Shown here: positions 1 through 11,312 of the stretch, piece after piece
How the letters are laid out: every line of letters starts with the position of its first letter
Numbering within the stretch: position 1 is the first letter of the stretch
Assembly: GCF_050947875.1 (NCBI RefSeq)
Contig: NC_134568.1
Coordinates: 194,940,853-195,004,852, forward strand
Direction: 5' to 3'
Source: Dermacentor variabilis
Lineage: Eukaryota; Arthropoda; Arachnida; Ixodida; Ixodidae
DNA length: 64,000 bases
Made by a program: the position numbers and the translations under genes
The notes under the pieces: generated by a model
What the model was told of the DNA's origin: nothing
What the model saw: the letters and a program-made list of their open reading frames with translations, nothing else
Databases searched by the model: none

Positions 1-115
1 GACCAGAATGGCACCTGGCGTCAACGTGTCTAGGACGCTCATTGCGTTTCCTTCGGCATGTTCACGACAGGCGTCATTTGGATCAAGCCAAGCCTGGGCT
101 TCAAATTAAGATGCA

Positions 116-1025
116 TCACTGAATACGGGGGTTACTCAACTGTGATGGCAGAATATGTTCGAATATCTTACAGGGGATGCTAGTTGATGAGATGAGGTGG
201 TAATTGACAGGTAAATATTGTTGCCGAACTTATGCAGCGAAATTATCTTCCCGATCTTCCAGTCTGAAGGAATGTGATGATGTGATGGCTGTCGACTAAT
301 GACTGATGAAAATTTTTGAAAGGATAAGGGATGAGTACAAAGTAGTGCTTCTTAAAAATTTTGCATTAATGAGATTTGCGCCACGGATAGGTGACATCTT
401 AAGTGACTCGATTACTTTAGCAACGCCACGTGGCTTAATGATTATTGAGTCCATGGCAAGGCACTCTTGTGATGAGAAGCTCGGAAGGGAGGGGTTAGAA
501 ACAGTAACAAACAATTTTTTTACAATACATTTTGATGACAATGAAGAGGCTGTCGTCATCTGGTATGACGTTGACAGTAGAGTCAGCTAGGCATAGTTTT
601 GTGAGCAGAAAGTTTATTTAGGTGCGAAATTTTTAGGAACATTAGCCACCATGAAAGTTACGGGAATGATGTTTGTCTTTTTATGTTTCATGCATTTGCA
701 TAAGCATGACTGGCACTGCTGTGGGCGGTCCAATGAGCTTCTAATGGGGAACACTTGACGGTACGATATGCCTGTTTTTTTTCTGCTGTTAGCTAAAAGT
801 TTTAAATTAGCGTTGCACCAATGGGTTTTTAAGGTATAACAAAAATTGCGTAGAGGACGTACCTGCGTGTTAGTTCGTGCACCTTAGTCTTAAAGAACTG
901 CCAGCTATTATCAGCAGAACTTCCATCAAAGTCGTCAAGGAGTTGGTCAAGAAAATTTGACAGCTCATGGTTAATGGCGTCAAATTCGCTTTGTCGTACT
1001 TGAGCATTATTTTTGTGCATGCACG
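116..1025 (-). mobile_element. CR1/L2-like LINE fragment, copy A (EN-RT linker and start of RT)
   Basis: Read on the minus strand, 1020-829 gives the linker between endonuclease and reverse transcriptase (FDAINHELSNFLDQLLDDF). 559-296 gives the N-terminal RT segment, ending in YSSLILSKIF-like text, and 270-130 gives pieces reading SDWKIGK and SIPCKIFEHILPS. The same segments recur in copy B (2446-2800 minus) and in the LINE at 24-28 kb, so the three belong to related CR1/L2-type elements. Stops and frameshifts break it throughout. Homology to the family disappears below about 115. The 3' tail of copy B abuts its 5' edge at about 1044, which suggests that copy B inserted into or next to copy A. 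Confidence 0.7.
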
Positions 1026-1043
1026 AGTCTAGGAAGTAACAAT

Positions 1044-1045
1044 AT

Positions 1046-1088
<43 letters not shown>

Positions 1089-1090
1089 TT
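1044..1090. repeat. (TTTA)n microsatellite, tail of LINE copy B
   Basis: About 11 units of TTTA on the plus strand. It lies exactly at the 3' end of the minus-strand LINE, so it is best read as the element's tail. Confidence 0.85.
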
Positions 1091-3840
1091 AGTACTTCCA
1101 AAGCCCGAAGTCATTACAGGGCGGAGTTCTACTTGTGTGAGAAATAGTACACATGAGAAGAACAATAATACAGAATATAGAATTCCTTATGATACAATGT
1201 TAGCTAGTAGTGCGCGAAAACAAACAGGGTCTTGAATGGAGGCGATTGATCGTGAAAGATGATCCTTGCCCTCTGAAGTACGTGGAATGAAAGAGTGCAG
1301 GTAGGTTATTGTATGGCACGGCGCAATACCTGCCTTGGTGGCGTGAAGAAGTGTAGGATGGTGTGAACATTATTGAGAGCGTAGCTGTGGAATAGAATCG
1401 ATTTTACGAAAGAAAGAATTTCGCGAGGGATCAGTTATAGCCCGCAAAGAAACTTCACATCTCCTCATCGAATTCTTAAGAGAGACTGGTTTGATGGACA
1501 TATGGTGAAACCCTTCAACGGTATTGTGCGAGACGCTCGGGCGGAGCAATTGCCGGCCTTGTTCGCCAGGCTAAACCCGCCTGTTGCTACAATTCACCAC
1601 CACCACCACCATTGTCACGGAGATAACCTAGCATGCGATTAGCACCGTTAACGATACTATTAGCATGCATAGTCGAGTTAAGGGTTGAGGTTATGTTGAT
1701 GCCGAGACAGCGGTGTGAAGTAACATACAAAAACTGTTTTATTGAGAAAATAGCAGGGAGGGGCAGATGTATTTCTTGTTACACGCACAACTTTGCACCT
1801 CTTAGGGTTCATTTCCATAAGCGACATATTACACCAGTTAGATATTGCGTTAAGGTCAATTTGTAGGGCATTACCGTCGTTATCATAGCTAATTTCGCGG
1901 AAAATAACGCAGGCATCAGCAAATAATAGAATGTTCGAGGAAACGCAATCCGGCATGTCGTTAGTGAAGGTAGGAGACATAAAACTGGCCCTCTTGGAAC
2001 CCCAGAGTGGACAGGTTTATTACGTGATCGGCAGTTATTGCATTCACCAAACTGAAGACGGTTAAACAGGAAACACTCGAGTCAGTTAACAAGGTAGGCA
2101 CCTATATTTAATTTAATTAACTTCAAAAAAGTAGATTATGAGATATTTTAATGAATGCCTTTGAGTAATCGAGAAAGACAGTCAGCCAGGAAAGTATACG
2201 GTCGCGAATTTGGTGTAGTTTGTAAGCAAAAGAGGGTAGTTGGGTTTAACAAGAACAGTGATTTACGAGAGCTATGTTGTGAAGAGAAAAAGAATGAGAC
2301 GTATTCGAGAAACGAGGCAAGTTGAGAAGACATGATACATTCAAGTACTTAACAGGGAACGCTGGTTGAGGAGGCGGAACAGTAATTGTGAGGCAAATTC
2401 TTCTTACCGGACTTGTGGAGTCGAATGACCTTCCGGAGCTTCCAGTCAGCGGAGATGGGATGGAGTGTCAAGAGACTGCTGAAAAATTTTTGAGAGAATA
2501 ATCGATGAATACAAAACAGTGTTTTTTAGACATTTTGCTTTAATGAGGTTGGCACCAGGACTAGCAGAAATCTTAAGCGATTCTATATTCCTAGGAACAC
2601 CGCATGGATGAATAATTTTTGGGTTCATAGGAAAGGCATTCCCGTATTGCAACGGTAGGGAGTGATGGATTAGAAACTATAACAAATTTATTGCAGAAAG
2701 TACCTTTACGGACAGAGGAACATTCATCATCCGATAGAGTAGTCCCAGTAGCATGAACAACGTTAATATTATTGTGACCGAAACGGTTATTACACGCCAA
2801 AATTGTTTGTAATATTTAAGGAATGTCGCAGGCAATGTTTTTCGAAGTAATTTACTTTTAGTAAAGCTTTAAGACTGCCACATAGACGCTGTTCACGCTT
2901 TCGACGAAAGCACGCTTTCGTCTATTGGCTTAACATTTTAATTGACATTGTACCAAAGAGCGTTTATGTTACAGAAGACGTTATGGAAAGTGATCTACTT
3001 CTTTTCGAGTTCGTGCACTGCCGTTTATCACTAACCGTCCGGTCGTGAAAATCATTAAGAAAGAGGTATAGAAAGTTCGATAACTCAGATTATTAACCTC
3101 AAAACTTACTTTTTTACAATCACGAATAGTTTTAGATGCTAGCGTACTTCTTCGAAATAGGACTGTTAATAGTAAATTCCAGAAGTAGGCGATCACTTAA
3201 GCCAAGCAAGTACAAAATATTGGTTGGAAGTTCAGGGCAGGACGTTCATACTTAGCCGAGAGCGTGTTAGCCGTTTCTTTTGCAATTCTGGTTGGCTTAG
3301 AGACTAGCTGTGAAAGGGAAAACAATGAGCAAAGATTCAAAAAGTAGTTCCATTCAGCAGAAGGTGGCTGGGGTGCAGGAGAACTGAATACGATTGTATG
3401 TTTGGGAAGTTCAAATCTCCCATAAGAAAAAGAAAGACCATTTGGGAATTGTGTTCAAATGGTGCTGAGTAGGTCATGCAAATCACTAAAAATTTGCCGA
3501 GTAATAAAAAGTGTGATAATGCACCCCAAAGACAAGTTTACGATAGTCCAGTTCAACATGTGCCCAAACACACTCAAATTGTGAATCCACAAGAATAAGC
3601 CGCGACAATAAACTCTTTTTAATGGCTACCTGTGCACCACCACCCTGCTGTGATGTGCAATCACAGGGGTAAACTGTACAACGCGAGACGTTCGAGAAAG
3701 CTTCGTCATCATGAATGTTGGAGTGCAACCAGGTTTCAATTACGGTAATAATATCGGCATAGCAAGAATCAATAGCTGAATGAAAGGCAGCATACTGTGA
3801 GGAACGAATAGCTCTTTGTGAATGCCACACCCAGTCAGAA
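1045..3840 (-). mobile_element. CR1/L2-like LINE, copy B (endonuclease to 3' tail)
   Basis: In minus orientation the endonuclease lies at 3830-3486 (contains VIETWLHSNIHDDEAF), the linker around 3100-2990 (LSNFLYLFLNDF in a shifted frame), the RT N-terminus at 2800-2446 and the RT catalytic region near 1980-1678. There the usual Y/F-A-D-D box reads LLFADACVIF, so the second Asp is lost. The 3' untranslated part follows and ends in an (AAAT)n tail at 1090-1044, the usual tail of CR1-like elements. The tail-adjacent sequence near 1090-1130 resembles that of the LINE at 24.1 kb. Frameshifts and the damaged active site mean it is dead. Confidence 0.75.
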
Positions 3841-4494
3841 GCGACTCAATAACGCATCATAGCAGAGGCAGATATCTTGTGGTAAATGGTGCTGCAGGGA
3901 ATAATTAGGAATTTGCAGGGGACAGTTGAAGATAATGGAGGAGTTTCAGTTAGCTAACATGACCCTAGGAGCCAGTGACCCGAGTTATCTGGCAGGGTCT
4001 GCTTTGGACCCAGGTATCCGTACTGTCTGGTTAGCATCCTGTGGCGACCGAGCTACCCCGTCCGCTAGGTTAATGCCATCGATGCAGGAATGACCCGTTA
4101 GTCATTGAAAAAACGATGTTGCGACCATCATCAGGAACCCGACGGTTAAGCTTCTAGATGTGGGACACTAAATGGCCGTATGTAGGTTCCCTGACGTAAA
4201 CTTGGTAGCAGGCTTGGAAGGGCTGGCTTAGAAACCCGAAAGACAGGCCATTTTTTTTATTTATTCTAGCATGACATAATTACTCGCTGTAAAAGAAACG
4301 GCAAACTTAGTCACCCATGATGTCGTTAAGTGCAGAACAGTGAACATAATTGTTACTAATTAAATCACAAGGATACCAGCACATGAGCAGCATGCGGATA
4401 AAACTCAGCCGTTGAGGTAACTGTGCATGCAGTCATCGCATGCATCTTGCAGCGAGAGTAAAACCATTTGCCTCAAAGTCGTAGCAGACGTCTA
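3841..4494. other. No gene seen; possible 5' part of LINE copy B
   Basis: No conserved reading frame. The part next to 3840 may be the 5' region of the minus-strand LINE, but no recognisable protein supports that. A T-run with TTTATT follows at 4252-4265. Confidence 0.4.
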
Positions 4495-4686
4495 GGGCCG
4501 CATTCACAGGACGTTCTTACGCTAAAACTGTCCGTAAGCGCTGGGTCCGTATTTACACTAAGTCCTTACGCTGCAATTTTTTGTAAGAGAAAATGTTAGC
4601 TAATCCTGATGCTGGACACAATATTACCAAAAGCGCGACCAGCCTCTGACCAAGAGCACTTACAAACGACGATTGTGAATGAGCCC
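4495..4686. mobile_element. TA-flanked short TIR element (MITE), 192 bp
   Basis: The left end starts GGGCCGCATTCACAG and the right end closes CTGTGAATG-like, reading ATTGTGAATGAGCCC. The right end's reverse complement, GGGCTCATTCACAATCGTC, matches the left terminus over about 30 nt with mismatches. Both ends are directly flanked by TA (4493-4494 and 4687-4688), the target site used by Tc1/mariner-type transposases. An internal copy of the terminal motif (TCCGTATTTACACTAAGTCC) lies near 4546. No coding capacity. Confidence 0.6.
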
Positions 4687-4837
4687 TAGATACTTCAAAG
4701 ATGGCGAATGTGTGCTCCCGGAGAGTCAGTTGGGGTAAGGGCCATAATAGGTTGCCCGCGGCAGTCGTCGCAGCAGCAGATGCTCACCAAAAGAGATCCC
4801 GGCCGGAGGTCCTGGCCCTATACAAACCCGTTGAAGT

Positions 4838-4965
4838 GGAGAGAGAGAACCCGTTGGATCAGGAGAGAGAGAAAGAGAGAGAGAGACACAGGAGATAGAA
4901 AAATCATGTAGGTTGACCAGACGCAGGTCCGGTTTGCCATCCTGCACTGTAGGAAAGGAACATAG
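4838..4965 (-). repeat. GA-rich stretch plus I-like LINE 3'UTR fragment
   Basis: GAGA-rich sequence is followed by GTAGGTTGACCAGACGCAGG and TCCGGTTTGCCATCC. This resembles the GA-rich tail and 3'UTR next to the RNase H LINEs at 46.6 and 54.9 kb (GGAGGTTAACC, ATCCGGTTTGCTACC). Treated as a diverged, isolated 3' fragment of that family in minus orientation. Confidence 0.5.
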
Positions 4966-6859
4966 GTATGAAAAGAGAAAGAGAGAGAGACCAGTTTGGC
5001 GCACATATGAAGGTGTGCACCGAGTCTACAAACTGTCTCCAAGGCCTGTTCAATTGAGATACTACCATAACGGTTTTGTGGCTTTCTGTGCCATCGACGC
5101 GCACGGCCATGATTCTGGAGCATCAACGCGCATTGTGCTTACCGTCCTGACAACCAGGTAAAAGTTCCTTGGTTCTGCTCATTTGTTAATATATACCTTG
5201 CACGACGAAGCGCCTTCAGTGATCTGTTCAAAAATAGCCCCTCTAAACAAATTAACAATTTTATTATTTCACGTCAGATGCTACAGAGGTGACAATTTAC
5301 ATTCATCTTGGTGTTCTTTATCTATTCCGGAACTTCATAGAGGCGTGAAGTCGCCCGAGCGAACACTAAGGACAACTTATTCTGTGCTGTACCAGTGCAT
5401 GCGTCGCAGTCGCTGCAAAGGTCCCGTACGTAACTGATGCGCCGTGAGAGAAGCAGTGGTGCGAACTGCGCCTCGCATAGCCTTGCTCATTCCAGCCGTG
5501 CATACATTCTCTTCCAATATCGGCCTTGGGTTTCTTTATCTCTGTATGTTGATTTTCGGGCCTCGCGCGCCGTCCTTCGACAATAGGACGGAAAGGGGGG
5601 GGGGGGGGTGCAGAAACGCGACAGCGACTCCGATGGCGGCGCCGAGTGTTGCTATTGCGGAAACTCGTCCGCCTCCTTCCCGCATTGTGCCAGTATCGGT
5701 GTGCGCGGCACGTTCCCACCACGACCGGCTTGGCGCCAAGTTCAACAAAGCACCGCGGCGCCTCTTTTGAAGTGCACTAGTTGCGCTAGGCGAATGGCTC
5801 CCCGTCATTGTTTTGCCAGGCTTCTACTGGGGCTTTTATTGGCGTTTTACGGAGCCCCTCTTAAGTTATATAGCGCCGCCACTTGCCATCGATATGTAAA
5901 GACACGCGCGCACGTGTGTGCACGCACCGAGAGGAAAGAAAGGGCGGATCGAGCCGAATTTTGCGCTCTATACCTCGAATTCTCTTTCCGCCTGGGCGCC
6001 TCGCCTCTGTCGCCTGAAACAGCGCCTCGAACGAGCCGGTTCCCGTCACTGAGCGAGCCGTAATTTCGGCACCTCGGCCAAGCGTTCACCTACTACTGTC
6101 GCTGCTGCTGTTACGACAAAGCCTCTGCTTTGTACGAGCGCTGCGGCGCTTCACTCAGTGAACGATGCGGAGATTGAGAAACGTTGTGCGCGAGGCGACT
6201 GCGAGCTATGGTCGTGGGGCACGACTCACAATCGTTAAGCTCACAATGAAGTGTTCGCTCGCAGGAGCTATAGAGTTAATGTAGGCTCGTTCACCGACGA
6301 CAAAGACTTTTCCAGCTGCTCTCTACACTTTGTTCTCCCCCAGGATAAAAACGAAATTCGGGTCAGTTGATGCTTTTCCAAGGACTCGTAGAATGTAAGC
6401 AGCGCAAGCATGGCATGTCACCGGAACCGAAAGAACGCAGCTCGGGACGCTCGCGCTGTGTCGCGTGAGCTCCTCCCCCCCCCCCCCCCCCCCCGCCTAG
6501 ACCCCTCGTCTCATTTGCGCTAGTTGTATTGTCTCCATATTGTATTGTCTCTAGTGTTCATACTGTATGGTCTCTAGTATTGTCGCTAGTGCTATTGTCT
6601 CTGCTAACAGCCTTGTAATTAAGAGTCAATAACACTTCCCATTCACTAACCTCGTCCTTTCGTTGACTACCTCATCCGTCCGTTGACAAGCTCACTTTAC
6701 TAAACTGAAGTGCTAGAGCTATTGTGAACAAATTTCGCGATCTTCTGTCACTAACAACTTCGTATTCGCGACCTATTGTGGGTATACCCGAAACATGGCG
6801 GCATGATGTTGTACGGCACTCTTAATTTACATAGCCCTACAACACCCCCCCCCCCCCCG
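4966..6859. other. GC/CpG-rich stretch with G and C homopolymers, no supported gene
   Basis: About 5400-6500 is rich in G, C and CpG, unlike its AT-rich neighbours. Overlapping open frames occur on both strands, as expected where stop codons are rare, and none resembles a known family. It contains a G-run near 5597-5609, long C-runs near 6474-6494 and 6845-6858, and a degenerate ATTGTCTCTAGT-like tandem repeat at about 6525-6605. It could be a CpG-island promoter or a decayed transposon. I cannot decide. Confidence 0.45.
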
Positions 6860-9225
6860 CCCCTCTCCGGGCTATGCTACTGTCCGCTTAGAACGAAAGG
6901 CTGGCATTGGTGGAGGTGTAGCCCTCTTGTTTTGGACTGATCTGATTTTTTCCGTAATTTCAGGACCTGCACATGCTGAATCACTACGGTGCAAACTTTA
7001 CCTGCATAAACAAACTATAGTGATATCTGTTTTTCATCGTCCGCCTACTTACTCGTACGGCAATCTACACGTGCTCAATGAATTTGTGCGCAGCCATAGT
7101 ATCCACACGTCGAATTTGATAATCATGGGAGATTTTATTGTGTCTGGTGTTGACTGGGGTACACTTTCAACTTCTGGTCACAGTGCTTCACTGGGTACTG
7201 AACTGATTAACTTTTCTTGGTCTTGTGAGCTGAGCCAAATTGTCGAGAGTCCTGCTCGAGGCGATTCCCTCCTTGATCTTGTTCTTCTAAGTTACGCTCT
7301 TTCAGCGAATTACTTCATCTTCGAAATACTCGATGGAATGAATTTCAGATTACAAGACTGTGCTATCTTGTATCGATGGTTGCGTTTCAAAACAACGATT
7401 TCATCTTAAGAAATTCTCTGATTCAGATCATACTGACGACACATCTCTCGGTTTTCTTTTTTTTTACAATTTCAGTCACATCAGTCGAAACTTCATACTT
7501 TGGTACACGCTTTCGAGACACTGGTAAAATAAGGCATTCAGTGCTTCGTTCCGCTTAAAACAAAAAGAAAACATCTTAATACCTTCCTCACATTTCTCGC
7601 CGAGTAGGAAGACTCAGACACGCAAAAAGGTACAATGATCCTGATAGCCTGGCACGATTTAGCACTGTGGAGGAAGAACTACGGCTTAAAACAAACACGG
7701 CAAAAACGTTTATTTCCTGGTATAATTACCTAATTCATTAAGCAACAATCCGCGAAAGCTCTGGCGCTCAGTCTTGCCTTGTACGTTGTCTAGCACTTCC
7801 TGCGTGCTGAATGATGAAATTATCAGTGACTCATCGACAATCACTAATTCATTTAATTCCTACTATAATTTTGTGTTTGCATGTGATAGTGCCGCTATTC
7901 CCTCCTATAGTTCGTCTTGCTTTATTGCCGACGTTGCAATCAGCACGTCAGCACGCTCACTTTTTTAGGGCTAACAATTTGCTGTCTAACGTAGAACAGG
8001 GTTTCCCGGCATGTTTATTGTATGGTAAGCAAACTCATTGAATTTACACATGTCGTTTCCTATCAACTAGACCTCGGGCTTCCGGTGGATCATTATTTGT
8101 CGGAGCCGTTCGATACCGTACTTCACTCGAAACTCCTGTTAAAGCTCAGCGCTATATTCAAGAATTCTCACTAACAGACTTGATTTCTAGCTTCCTTGCC
8201 AATCGCACAGAATGCGTAAGCGTTTTTCTGTGAACTCCTTTACCGCTAGTCTACCGTCTCATGTCCCACAGGGCTCAGTACTCGGCCCATTATAATTGCT
8301 TATCTTCAATAATGATTTCGCAAATGACATAACTTCTTAAGATCGTCTGTATTCTGACGATTGTGTGCTATAAGATGTAAAGAAGACCTGGTGTGAAACC
8401 TGGCAGATGAATATCGATTGCACAAAAAAAAGTAGTAATGTCCTTTACTAACATAATCCATGCTGTGTTTTGACCATTCATTCAGCAAATACTCGTTAAT
8501 TAGAGTACATAGGTGTAAATACCTTGGCGTTATATTTACCTATATCGTGGTCAGAGCACGTACGCATGCTAACCGCTTCAAAAACTTGGATTATACAAAG
8601 CGCACGCTTTCTCCAGCTCCTAAAGATACGAAGCTACTTTTATTTAGAACATTGATCCGTCCTGTACTTGAATACGGCTCTGTTGTTTGGTGCCATTTCA
8701 ACCAGTGTGATGTTATAGTAAAACTGAATATGTGCAGTAAAAATCTGTGCGCTTTATAAGCCACAGACACGACCAATACTTGACAACCTCTGCTGCTCTA
8801 CCTTCCTTGAATTTAACACCACTCCCGGCCCACCGCGATGTGGAATGCCTAAAATTACTGTATAATATCATTAATTCATTGTGTAGTCTATCAAACTATT
8901 CGCGCTTAACATTCGTCAAGAAAACGTCTACCAGAAGTTACCCCGAACTTACTCTGCCACCTTTCTACGCACGCAATAATTCATTTAAGTAGAAATTTTG
9001 TCCCGGAACAATTGGCATTTGGAATTTGTTACCTGATAATGTGCGTTCCTGTCTCCTTAATTTTATTTCTGCAATTGATTCTACTATTTATTGTGTCATT
9101 ACCTATTGTTCTTGTAACATTCGTGTTGATGTTCGTCCTCGGTGAACCTTCTGTGGCACCCACTCCTGCTACAGCCCTTGTCTGCAGACGGCTCCAGTAT
9201 GCAAGATAAGTAATTAGTTCTGAAG
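6860..9225 (+). mobile_element. Decayed CR1/L2-like LINE, endonuclease through RT to 3' end
   Basis: From about 6864 the plus strand reads ERKAGIGGGVALLF, then FHRPPTYSYGNLHVLNEFV and SNLIIMGDFIVSGVDW. These are AP-endonuclease motifs; the usual GDFN is here GDFI. A linker with SSTITNSFNSYYNFVF follows near 7835. RT pieces include VPQGSVLGP-like text near 8265, the catalytic box LYSDDCVL at about 8346-8371, CKYLGVIFTY near 8518, LLLFRTLIRPVLEYGSVVW at 8636-8692, and a C-terminal IGIWNLLPDNVRSC near 9011-9050. Many frameshifts and stops separate these pieces. Upstream it abuts a poly-C run. Confidence 0.8.
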
Positions 9226-10595
9226 CACGTGACGCCGACCCGGAAGATCGAGTCGTTTCCGCCGCGCTTTTCGCTGGCGCTGCGGCTGTACGTAGCACGC
9301 TGCGCGCGCTCCCCCAAGGGGACGCTCACTTTCAGTCCTCTCACGAAGCGGCGCAGGTTTTTTCGGGCACGCTGAATTGAGGAAAAACGTGTCTGCATGA
9401 ACATGTCGCTCTCTATGCAGACGGAGCGTGCGCAATTACATTTTTGCTCCATTATGCGGAAATCGGTTCCGCATTGAGACGACAGTGGCCATGACAACAT
9501 ATTCTTACCACTTTGTGTGTAGAAGAGCGGATGAATTTGCTAGCATTAGGCTTAGCAGCACTCGAAGATTTTTCCCGCTTATTCACTTAAGCATCCCTTC
9601 GCGACAAAGCTTCGCCAGCTGAAATAGGGATGGTCTGAACATGGAGCTCACAGTTTCACAGTGTGCATAGTATTCCGCGTAACTTAAGCTTGGCAATAAT
9701 GAGAATCCACGTAGGGTCAGTTGACAGAGCTATGCATTCATTTTGATAAGTTAGTTTATTTTGATAAATTAGGAAATTTAACAAGATAATATATGGTTTT
9801 GCAGGAAGGATAAATTTTTGATTTCTTAAAATTCATTACACCGAATAAAAATATAGTTTACTTTTTACGATATCATTCGCCTTACTTGATATGGCGTCCT
9901 TCGTATTATTTTAAGAAGACGGAGAAGGAAAAAAGTAATGGAACGACTACGCGTCGCGTGTTGTTAGTGTTGCTGCGATATGCTGCAACACTTTATGATA
10001 AGGGTATTATAAAGGTGCGTCTAGCACTGCGAAATTCATCCACGCAGTTGCTCCACTCCAGCCCTGCATCCTTTCTGCTACGCAGCACTGAAATTAAACA
10101 AAGACGATAAAGAGCAAAGATAAATACTAAAGGAAGTTAAGCTTCATAAGCAAAAACTAAAAAACCCGCGAATTTGTCCTTGAATTTGAAAAATGTTAGC
10201 GATAGAAGCCCGAAGACTAACAAGTATCGGTATGCAGATATTCGAAATGCTCAATACGAATCGATAGTCCCTGCTATTAGATTCAAACTCGATTCGAGAT
10301 TTCAGTATTCCAAGTTCTCGCATGTTCGATTCTTTTTCGTATATAAAATGGATAAAAACTCTTACTGGAGTATCTGTAGGCAGGCAGAACGTTGGGCGTG
10401 AGGCCTGTTGAATGATTCTGCTACAGGATAGCTGCTGCCGTTGCCCAGAAGCTGCAGTTTCTGAGCTAACGCACGGCGCAGATAATTGCTGTTCAATAAT
10501 TTGCTGTCATTCAACAAAAATGGCTCACTCTTAGGCACCCTCTATAGAATTTTTTTCCGATTCGTTATTTGACCAGTCTGACCATGTTCGCAATC
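9226..10595. other. No gene seen
   Basis: 9226-9500 is GC-rich with short open frames on both strands and no recognisable product. 9650-10595 is AT-rich with nothing identifiable. Confidence 0.5.
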
Positions 10596-10770
10596 TGACC
10601 ACGGCGGTCGCATTTCGATGGGGGCGAAATGCGAAAACACCCGTGTACTTAGACTTAGGTGCACGTTAAAGAACCCAAGGTGATCGAAATTTCCGGAGCC
10701 CTTATACTACAGCGTACCTCATATTCAGAAAGTTGTTTTGGCACGTAAAACCCCATAATTAAATAATTAA
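10596..10770 (+). mobile_element. tRNA-derived SINE, 5'-truncated (family 1)
   Basis: Carries the body shared by the other family-1 copies: CATTTCGATGGGGGCGAAAT, GTGTACTTAGACTTAGGTGC, ACGTTAAAGAACCCAAGGTG and a 3' end GGCACGTAAAACCCCATAAT followed by an A/T tail. The tRNA-like head is missing or too diverged. Similar SINEs are known in ixodid ticks (the Ruka type); that assignment is from memory and unverified. Confidence 0.75.
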
Positions 10771-11164
10771 TGTTTTCTTTGGAAAAAAAAACATCACCGA
10801 CGATTACGACACTTTCTAATGGGAAGCTTGATCGCAGCTGTTTAGGTGTTTTGAATTCACGACATATTGTGGCAAAGAATTTGATTGTGATTGTGTGTGT
10901 CCTCTCGGCGGCGGCGCTGAGCCTCTGCTCGGCAGCTCATTTAGCAGCAGAGGCATATGAAGCATTTCAACTGGTTGCTCCGCTCATTTTTCAGAAAGAA
11001 AGTGTGAACACAGCAACGCGTGTCTCGCGTGGAGCGCATTCTCTAGCGACGCAGCGCAGGTGAAGTGGCGCATGCGCAGTGGGTCCGAAGCCCACGCCAG
11101 CGCTTTGTTTCCCTATATGGTATCGGTGCACGCACTCGCTGCATGCCCGGAGAGGTAATCTCTA

Positions 11165-11310
11165 AGAATCCACCTAGTGGACATGTCCACTTACTCTACT
11201 GCTGAAGTGCTGATTGGCTGTGGCTCTTGGTTACTGCGGACGCGCAGCCAAGCCCAGCCAATCAGAACTTTAACAACACACGAAATGGACATGTTCACTA
11301 GGTGGACTCT
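11165..11310. mobile_element. 146-bp hairpin MITE with TA target site
   Basis: The left terminus AGAATCCACCTAGTGGACAT is matched by the reverse complement of the right terminus, AGAGTCCACCTAGTGAACAT. TA flanks both ends (11163-11164 and 11311-11312). Inside, CTGATTGGCTG and CAGCCAATCAG pair as well, so nearly the whole element folds into one hairpin. No coding capacity. Most likely a non-autonomous relative of a Tc1/mariner transposon. Confidence 0.8.
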
Positions 11311-11312
11311 TA

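Noticed and set aside
5608..6063. 151-codon frame in the GC-rich region
   Set aside because: It overlaps other open frames on both strands, as expected from low stop-codon density. Cys/Arg-rich without a known domain.
6230..6860. Solo LTR
   Set aside because: TGTTG/CAACA-like text and a short repeat are present, but no matching ends, primer-binding site or target-site duplication could be shown.
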